Assembly: GCA_022496185.1 (NCBI GenBank)
Contig: WTXG01000207.1
Location: forward strand, 1 to 64,000
Length of the DNA stretch: 64,000 nt
Reading direction: 5' to 3'
Source of the DNA: Multifurca ochricompacta
Lineage: Eukaryota > Basidiomycota > Agaricomycetes > Russulales > Russulaceae
Shown here: piece by piece, positions 57,109 through 64,000 of the stretch
Position numbering within the stretch: the stretch's first letter is position 1
Layout of the letters: each line of letters starts with the position of its first letter
Notes under the pieces: model-generated
What the model was told of the DNA's origin: nothing
What the model saw: the letters and a program-made list of their open reading frames with translations, nothing else
Databases searched by the model: none
Program-made: the position numbers and the translations under genes

Positions 57109-59044
57109 TAGTGATTGTCAAGGGTTTTCATACCTGCATGGGTAAGTGCCACAGGTTTTGCTGGGTACAGGTACAGGTATATGGCTCCCAACCCATGGAA
57201 ACCCATACCTGTGTGGTGGGTTTGGCAGGTATAGGCACCAATTATGCATTGACAAGATCAGTAGAATTTCTAAGATAAAACACATCTGCAGCCACAAAAA
57301 TACAAGATCTTGTCTGATGTATGATACAGGGTGAATTTGAATATGTTCTAGTGTTATCCTACAAAATATCAAAGCAGATCAATGGTGTGATGTAAAATAA
57401 AACTGTTATCAGTGATCTACATTCTTGAAAATCATGATGCATCTGTTTTATTAACATGTGACCAATTCTGCCAGTCTGGCACTATCTAAAATACTCTCTA
57501 GACTACTTTAGACTATTCTATAATTTAATTATCAAATTACTTTATTGAAACAAGGCCTGCATGTATCTACAAGCTGCATGGGGCAGCGACTACATTGCAT
57601 TGCATGGTGGTCTGACCTCCTTCCTATTAAGGAAGGTTGACTTAAATGTGCAGAATTGTGCATCCAGGGACCAGGACAGTTGCACTTGTATGAATGAAAC
57701 TAGAATAATAAAATAATAATGTAAATAAAAGATCCTTTTAATCTTCTGAACATAAAACAACAATTTTTGAGGAATCTTGAGTAGCCATAAATGAACACAT
57801 TGTGTCCAAGTGCTTATCTCCTTGACTGGGATGGCCTGGGCCATTTATCCAAAATGTGCAGAAATGCAAAGATTGGTCACACTTGTATAAAATTGAAACC
57901 AGAATAATAAAATAAAAATGGAATAATAAATTATCTTAATCTTATGAACATAAAATAGGAATTTTGAGGGATCTTTGTGGAACAGGCATGTGTGCAGCAT
58001 ACTGACTGTTAGTGGTTAGCGTGTAAGGCTAGACAAAGAAAGTTACTTCAGATGTTAGAAGAACTCTGATTAACTATACTACTGACCTAGACAAAGAAAG
58101 TTCTATGTAAAGAACGTTAGTCTAATTGGTAAAGTAGATAGTATGAAAGGAACTTACACTTCAGATGTTAGAAGAACTCTGAAGTGTAGAGGACGAAACA
58201 GACACCCTTATATACTCTTCGAAGGGATGGTCTGTGCACTGGGAATAAGTCCACAAGTGCCGGACAGAGTCCAAACAATAAACATGAGGGAGAAAGGCCA
58301 TTGGCCATTACAGAAATCACATGTTACACAGTGTATCAGTCAGCTACTGCGGAATGTGAGAAAGAAAGTAATAATGATAATGTAAAAGTCCAAAACTCCG
58401 GTATCTAATCTAATCTACAAAGTAGCTAATCTGATCACCTGATGCCTGAAGCATCACCGAACATCTTCTGTGTTCAACAATCTTGAGTAGCCATAAATGA
58501 ACATGTTGTGTCTGAGTGTGTATCTCCTTGACTGGGATGGCCTGGGCTGATTGTCCAAAATGCGTGATGCAAGTAAAGAACTTGCATGCATTTCATTTCA
58601 TGGGTAACCCAGGTATCAAAACAATTATCCAGGGGTTACCCCTGCCAATGTCTATGTGTTCATTAAATTTTTTTGCATTCTGTGCAGTTATCTGACAGGC
58701 TATTCATCAATGTTCTATAATATCCTATCTAATCATCTCTGTATACTGGATTTTAGTTGTGCTTGTATAAAATTGAAAGCAGAATAATAAAATAATAATG
58801 GAATAATGAATTATTTAATCTTCTGAACATAAAACAAGAGCCATTGAGGGATCTTAAGCAGCCACAAATAAATGTGTTGTGTATCTTCTTGGTCCAGGAA
58901 GGCCTGGGCCAGTTATCTGAAATGCGTGATGCAAGTAAAGAACTTGCACGCATTTTCATGGGTGACCCATACCCACAGTGACAGGTACAGGTACAGGTAC
59001 AGGTACCAACAAGTATACCCCAGGGTTACCCCTGCCAATCACTA
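57109..59044. mobile_element. hAT-N2, complete non-autonomous hAT
   Basis: The ends share the inverted repeat TAGTGATTG-CA-GGG and the 8-bp duplication CCCTTGAC (57101-57108, 59045-59052) is exact. Subterminal ACAGGT units are tandem at 58981-59003 and scattered near 57160-57235. Three diverged internal repeats (about 57690-57845, 57890-58570 and 58755-58935) share AGAATAATAAAATAA and GGCCTGGGCC blocks. No transposase frame is present. Confidence 0.8.
57976..58479 (-). repeat. Copia solo LTR inside hAT-N2
   Basis: 504 bp, TGTGGAACAGG to CTGTGTTCAACA, flanked by the duplication ATCTT (57971-57975, 58480-58484). Confidence 0.92.
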
Positions 59045-59215
59045 CCCTTGACTGGTCAAGATCCTTCTTCAGACCCACCCAGAGGTGTCCAATGGGGCTA
59101 ATATTTCAAGGGATTGGGCTGTCCATACCAGGGTTCAATATTCCAGTCTTAAAACTGCTGGCTTGCCTTCTTGGAATTGTGTTTTGGGTCATTGTCCTGC
59201 TGAAACATGGTTTCA

Positions 59216-59563
59216 CCTAGGGCATAGCATGAGTCTGGGTAACTCATGAGTTTTTTGAGTAGAGCCATGGGAAAACTCACAGGTATTGATACTTGTGGAT
59301 CCAGGTGATCCATGGGAAAATACTCATGCAGATCCAGGTATTGATTTTGGCACCCCAGGTACCCACACAGGTACTCACAGAATACTCATGAGAATATTAT
59401 TATATAAAATTATTTTTTTACTAGGCTCCTCAAGCTAGAACAGAAATAGCTGAAACATGGATTGAACCTAAGACCTCCAGGAACAAGCTTGGTCCAGTGC
59501 TCTAACCACTAAGCCACCCAGCCTCACTAGTAAAGACACACAATATATTATATATAGGGTTAT
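59216..59563. repeat. Unclassified repeat with ACTCATGAG motifs
   Basis: TAGGGCATAGCATGAG follows the Tc1 fragment like a new transposon end. ACTCATGAG occurs twice (about 59250 and 59382), ACTCATG again near 59323 and ATCCAGGT three times. No right end can be set. The tRNA-related unit lies within. Confidence 0.4.
59452..59523 (-). ncRNA. tRNA-related unit, SINE head or tRNA pseudogene
   Basis: On the minus strand TGGCTTAGTGG fits the pol III A box and GGTTCAATCC the B box at a proper distance. The anticodon arm region is partly recognisable, but the 5' GGCTGGG has no complementary 3' acceptor strand, so it is not a working tRNA. Sequence downstream is AT-rich (about 59400-59440), as in a SINE tail. 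Confidence 0.5.
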
Positions 59564-60150
59564 TGTTATGTCCAGTGTGGGATGTTCCACACGACTTGTG
59601 TGACAGTGTAATTTGTAGGTTCAGGTAAGAAACCAATAAGGCTTCTTGGAGTTTAAGTGGGATGAGTCAAAGTCAAAGAGGCTGTACTCTAAGACAATGT
59701 TAAGCGGAAAAGTGCCAGAAGCACTGAGACAACTGAGTCAGAGATTTCAAAGGGATGTCCAGAAGACAAGCACCAATGTATTCAATAAGTTGAGTCTGAG
59801 GTCTACAAGGTAGCTACAGTGGACTTATATATGTAATTCAGTGGGCGTCTACAAGATAAGGATACAGAGTCAAGTGGGCCTGAATATACAAAAGCGGATG
59901 GCATAAAGCTGAGCTTCTGATAGGGGATTAAGTAAGTGTCTGGTTGTAAAGATAAGAGGATAAAGAGATAAGGAATCAAACATAAGTAAACATCGAGTCA
60001 ATAAGTACAAAGTGGATCATGGGGATGGAAGCAAGGCATGTGACAGGTCCCAAGATGGAGACGTAATCAGGAAGTGCAGAGTGGGCAGCAAAGAGGGGTC
60101 ATCATTGGGAAGAGTGAAGAAAATGGGGGTGGATGGCAGAGGTTGTAACA
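59564..60150 (-). repeat. 3' LTR of gypsy A3
   Basis: 587 bp, TGTTATGTCC to GTTGTAACA. The self-priming 11-mer is seen as AAGTTGAGTCT on the plus strand (near 59788), one CpG transition away from A1. The outward pentamer is GTTAT. Confidence 0.92.
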
Positions 60151-60181
60151 TCACCCCCTCTTCTGGTTCTAGCAGACCTGG

Positions 60182-61422
60182 CTAGAAACGACTTGTACCG
60201 TCATCATCCTGCACCAATTCCAAGTAGTTGTCAGCTACATTACAATCATCCATGGTATAATTCTCCTTGTCTGAGTCTTGGGGGCACCTGTGGGTGCGGA
60301 GGAACCCATAGGGGCTGCGTCGGCCACACGAACAGCACAGGTCGTGGATGGGACAGTCCAGCTCGCGGTGCCCCAAGTTGTGGTGTAAACACTTGCCACA
60401 CCACCTGGATGGATTGGTGATTGTCGGGGCAACTCCTACATGGCGGAAGATACAGAACCTGCTCCAATGCAGGTTGCTACGACAGTGCTGGCACCACTTG
60501 TGATTGAGGGGGCAGTCCCAACTGATGTGGTACTTACTGTCGCAGTGCCAACATGTCTCCCACAGGGGTTCTCATGCATGCATGGCATCTTGAACCAATT
60601 TGGCAGCAGCGTAGGGGCAGCCCCTAGTGATCATGGGGGTAAGGGTTGGGCGTACATATTGGCGTACCTCTCAGCAATGGTCTGGTATGTGTCCCCCTTC
60701 TCCAGTCTCTTCCAAATCTCCACTAGTTCCTGCTCTATTTGGAACATCCCATTGGTCAACCTTGCCATCATCTTCGCATGTTCTTTATATTGCTTGTTGA
60801 GTGTGTTGTGTAGGGTTATGTTCTTCTGCAGTCTCATCACCTCAGCTTTGAGATGTGGAAGTCACATGTCACTCAACACCTTGTCAATGGTGAAGGCCCG
60901 AGTATCTTTGGCAGCCAGGTGTCCAAGCTGTTCATCAGTCAGGGTGTGATGCAAGCAACCTGTATACCTTTCTTCCAAGTAGACTGGAGCCCCATAAACA
61001 GGGCCATCCCTCTTCATGCATCCAGCTATGTCCATTCCTCCGTTGGTGTAAAATATGTACTTGGCTATGGTGACTGTCCTGTCACCCATGGTGATCTCCA
61101 ATGGGTAATACATGGAGGAATTTGGGTTGTTGACAAAGAAGGGGAACTCCAGTACTTTGTCATCCTCTAACTCCATACCCAACAGGTCATTTGGGTGGGG
61201 TTCTTCACTATGTTCAAAGTTGTCGTTAGGGTTGGGGGATTGGTTCTTGACCCGCTTTTCAGTGGCTTCATAGTCGATAGGGGAGGAGGGACACGTAGAG
61301 GGATGAGCTGAGGGGAAGTTCTTGACAACTACAGTGGGGGCAGTGAAGGCATCAACAGCAGTGTTGGCAGCGATGAAAGACATGATCGTTTGGATGGTGG
61401 TAGGATGTTGCTGGGGAAGCAT
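60182..61422 (-). pseudogene. Gypsy A3 ORF3, N-terminal parts fused
   Basis: From MLPQQHPTTIQ (61422) the frame passes without a break from the acidic N-terminal part through SSMYYPLEITMGD into the block conserved in ORF3b, unlike in A1 and A2. It stops at TGA (60862-60864, where A1 has Arg in DMRLPH), continues in frame through the coiled-coil-like part to another TGA at about 60628-60630, and then needs frame changes to read the knuckles and the intact end VQDDDGTSRF near 60182. Confidence 0.78.
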
Positions 61423-61458
61423 GTACTGGGGGATGGAGTGGAGTTTGGGGTTGCTCTT

Positions 61459-62634
61459 TTAAGTGTTTCTGGGCACTTCTGGATGCTGGGCATGGAATTC
61501 CGAGATAAGAGCCAGGGCAAAGATATTTCTGGCTGGTTCCCATGAGTTGTCAGAGTCTGGGAATCCCTTCCACTTGACAAGGTAATGCAGTTTATGCCCT
61601 CGTCCTTTATGTAGGGAGTCTAGAATCCACTCCACTTCCCATTCTGCTTCTCCGTCAATTAGTTTGGGGGGGGGTCTCGGGAAGTTCTCTCTGTGCAAGG
61701 ATGTTTCTTTGTAGGGCATCAGAAGTCTGGCATGGAAGACTGGGTGGATTTTCCATGTGGATGGAAGCTCAAGTTCATATGATATGTCTGACAGCTTCCT
61801 TGTTATCTTAAAAGGTCCATGACGTTGGGGTGCTAATTTGGCTGTTGGATGTGACATATGAATATTCTTCCCTTCCAGCCATACGAAGTCATTGGTCCGA
61901 TAAGGTGTGAACCGCGAGGGCTTCTCTGACAGGGTCTTTTGTGCCTTTAGAAGATTCTCATTGGCCGATTTCCTGATCTCCTCCCATTGGCTGATACACT
62001 GTGCAGTTGATGGGACATTAGTGGGCTTATCGGTCCAGGTGGTTCGTGGTGTCCATCCCATGATAAGGGAGAATGGGGAGGTTTTGGTGGTACCATTGGG
62101 CCAAGAGTTATGTGCAAATTCCACAGTTGCCAACCAGTCTGCCCAGTCATCCTGTTGTCTATTGCACCAGAACCAAAGGTATTGTTCCAACCATTGGTTT
62201 GTCCTTTCTGACTGTCCATTGGTCTGTGGATGGTAGGTGGTTGAGATGTTTTGGGTTACATCCAGGACTTTACAGAGTGCTCGGGCAAACGTGGAGGTGA
62301 AGCGTGGGTCATGGTCTGAAATGATCTTTTCAGGGAGGCCATAGTGTCTGTAGACGTGATCCAAGTATAGTTTGGTGACTTCTTCTGTGGTAATGGATTC
62401 GTTACAGGGTATGAACAGTGCTGCCTTGGAGTAGTCATGGTCAGTGATGGTTAAAATGAAATCAAAGCCTCTGGAAGTGGGGAGTTTAACAATGAAATCC
62501 ATGGCGATTGTCTGGAATGGTAGTGAGGCTATAGGTGTAATTGGGAATGGTGCCAGTGGATGCAGGTGCATGTTCACTTTATTGGCTTGACAGTCTGCAC
62601 ATCCTTTGACATAGTTCTCCATGTCCTTCTTCAT
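61459..62634 (-). CDS. Gypsy A3 integrase and chromodomain, open
   Basis: 391 residues from MKKDMENYVKGCADCQANK. The core shows the first Asp at ILTITDHDYSK, the second in ISDHDPRFTST (His replaces the Arg of A1) and the Glu in HPQTNGQSERTNQ. The C-terminal part is complete: FARLL-type linker, then a chromodomain at about residues 325-380 (EWEVEWILDS, LHYLVKWKGFP, SWEPARNI). It is the best copy for the chromodomain. It lacks the upstream zinc His residues only because TGA 62653-62655 (expected CGA before DYWWP) splits the frame. Inserts element DNA into the genome in active relatives. Confidence 0.9.
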   Translation of the reverse strand: MKKDMENYVKGCADCQANKVNMHLHPLAPFPITPIASLPFQTIAMDFIVKLPTSRGFDFILTITDHDYSKAALFIPCNESITTEEVTKLYLDHVYRHYGLPEKIISDHDPRFTSTFARALCKVLDVTQNISTTYHPQTNGQSERTNQWLEQYLWFWCNRQQDDWADWLATVEFAHNSWPNGTTKTSPFSLIMGWTPRTTWTDKPTNVPSTAQCISQWEEIRKSANENLLKAQKTLSEKPSRFTPYRTNDFVWLEGKNIHMSHPTAKLAPQRHGPFKITRKLSDISYELELPSTWKIHPVFHARLLMPYKETSLHRENFPRPPPKLIDGEAEWEVEWILDSLHKGRGHKLHYLVKWKGFPDSDNSWEPARNIFALALISEFHAQHPEVPRNT

Positions 62635-62652
62635 GTTTGGCCACCAGTAATC

Positions 62653-64000
62653 TCATTTGGCCAGGGCATAAGTGTTAGCAATGCCAGGGTGTCCTGCAGA
62701 GGGAAGGTCATGGTGAAAATGGATCACCCCCCTCTTAATGTTGTCACCACTGGTGACAATGAGACGATCTCCGTCCTTCCACCAAAGACTGTCAATCTTC
62801 TTCAGGTTATGTGTGTTTGCCCATGATTGGCATAGCTGCTGATTCATATTTTGTGATACTTGGGCCCATAGATCCATGTCATGAAGGCTAATGACAGCCG
62901 CTTTCACAAAGACCTCTTCAGGGAGTACTGTGATGTCATTGTTGTCTTCCTCCTCACTGTTCAGATCAGGTCGTCATGACAGGGTGTCTGTGCGAGCATT
63001 GCGACTTCCTGCAATATGCTTCAGTACGAAGTTATATTCTTCCAGCTCTAGGACCTCACAGGCTACCTGTCGACTGATCTTATGGGGTTCCTTCCAATAC
63101 AAGAGGTTGGAGTGATCAGTGTGGATGATGGTTTTATGAGGGGTCCCTGCTAAATATGGTTGCCAGTGTCATAGTGCTTTTACAAAGGCAAGCAATTCCC
63201 TGTCCCAGATATCATAGTTCCGTTTGGCTGGTGAGAAGGTCTCAGAGTAGAAGGCGACTGGGTGAAGCAGCCCCCTTGTGTCTCTTTGGTTTAATATGGC
63301 CCCATTGGTGAAGTGAGATGCATCAACTTCAAGCTCAAAGGGCTGTCCTAGGTCTGGCTGTAGGAGGACAGGCCCTGAACCAACAGTATCTCAGATTCAT
63401 TTGAAGGCCTGTTGTTGTTCAGTTCCCCAATGCCAGGGTGTGTCCTTCTTTAGTAGTCTGTTCAGTGGTTGGGCGATCCCTGAAAACCCTTGTACAAATT
63501 GTCAATAGAAATTGCAGAATCTGATGAAGGATCATATGTCCTTGACACACATGGGTACGGGCCACTCCTGAATTCCTTGTACCTTTACCGGGTCCATTCG
63601 TACATGTCCTCCTTCCAGAATAACTCCCAAGTATTCTATGCTCTGTTGCTCAAACGAGCATTTGGCTGGTTTGAGGTATAGATCATGCTTGTGCAGGATG
63701 TCCAATACTTGATGAACTTGTTCTTGGTGGTGAATCAGGTCATTTGTAGTAGCTACCAGTATATCATCCATGTATACCACCACTTCGCCTGTGAGAATGA
63801 GGTCATGGAAGATATGGTTCATCATGGACTGAAAGGTGGCGGGCGAATTGGTGAGGCCAAAGAACATGACATTCAGCTCAAACAGCCCCTGGTTGGTTTT
63901 GAATGCTGCCTTACATTGATCCCCTTCTCTGATCCTAATATTGTTATAACCCCAACAGATGTCCATCTTAGAGAACAAGGATTTGTCTCGCATGGTATCA
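62653..64000 (-). pseudogene. Gypsy A3 reverse transcriptase and RNase H, partial
   Basis: The minus strand reads RT motifs FSKMDICWGY, FFGLTNSPATFQ and YMDDILVATTND (63532-63993), then RNase H with several stops, and the linker NMDLWAQVSQNMNQQL at 62653-62907. The window end cuts RT upstream of FSKMD. Confidence 0.85.

Larger units (their letters stand above)
56726..59215. mobile_element. Half Tc1 copy, split by hAT-N2
   Basis: 56726-57108 and 59045-59215 together equal about 24540-25088, the left arm of the second palindrome: the inverted repeat CAGTGGGTCAAAAAACTGTC and the antisense 3' half of the transposase. It ends abruptly at about 59215. It shows that a single-arm form of this Tc1 family exists. 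Confidence 0.75.
59564..64000 (-). mobile_element. Gypsy family A copy A3, runs off the window
   Basis: The 3' LTR (59564-60150), purine tract, ORF3, chromodomain, integrase, RNase H and part of RT are present on the minus strand. The 5' part lies past 64000. TGA codons at CGA positions and small lesions inactivate it, but integrase is fully open. Confidence 0.92.

Noticed and set aside
58979..59005. Tandem ACAGGT units as a telomere-like repeat
   Set aside because: Only about four units, lying at the subterminal position of hAT-N2 and better explained as transposase sites.

Overview
This is eukaryotic DNA from a filamentous fungus, most likely an Agaricomycete (mushroom-forming basidiomycete). 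Evidence: many short GT-AG introns of about 40-100 nt in the host genes and in one transposase; chromodomain-bearing Ty3/gypsy elements, Ty1/copia, hAT and Tc1 elements; and a short single-copy block with ordinary nuclear genes (an ALY/Yra1-type mRNA export factor and a CNOT11-type CCR4-NOT subunit). I cannot name the species. No bacterial-style operon, CRISPR array or rRNA gene is visible.

Layout. 1-11098: a hAT-like element (hAT-N2, cut by the window edge) holds a second hAT-like element (hAT-N1, 41-10944, 8-bp TSD). That holds a full-length Ty3/gypsy chromovirus on the minus strand (family A, copy A1, 257-9855, 5-bp TSD), which itself holds a copia solo LTR (912-1414) and a 1.6-kb palindromic Tc1 derivative (7492-9113). 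11099-24539: a plus-strand copia element (C1); its 5' LTR is split by a solo LTR and its leader by a 7.3-kb hAT (hAT-1, 12910-20207). hAT-1 has an apparently intact 13-exon transposase and carries a copia relic and a captured piece of a MYST histone acetyltransferase gene. 24540-26132: a second Tc1 palindrome. 26135-27539: gag of copia C2 with a gypsy solo LTR. 27540-34132: full-length copia C3 (minus). 34133-38392: 3' two thirds of gypsy A2 (plus). 38471-46805: gypsy family B (plus), strongly decayed. 46806-47404: Tc1 tail.

47405-56363 is the host block: ALY-like gene, a probable solo LTR, a decayed multi-pass membrane protein gene, a minus-strand gene of unknown function, a divergent promoter, the CNOT11-like gene, then decayed sequence. 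56364-64000 returns to transposons: hAT-N1 fragment, half Tc1 interrupted by a complete hAT-N2, a copia solo LTR, a tRNA-related SINE-like unit, and the 3' part of a third family-A gypsy copy (A3) running off the window.

Main points. Both gypsy families show an exact match between the predicted 5' end of the transcript and the primer-binding site (11 and 10 nt), as in Tf1 self-priming. Copia instead has a PBS matching the anticodon region of initiator tRNA-Met. Gypsy A carries an extra ORF after integrase with four zinc knuckles, present in all three copies. Most resolvable nonsense codons are TGA where a related copy has CGA, and all ten differences I find by eye between the A1 LTRs are at CpG positions, so decay here looks driven by CpG methylation and deamination. 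Coordinates of introns and broken genes are by-eye estimates.
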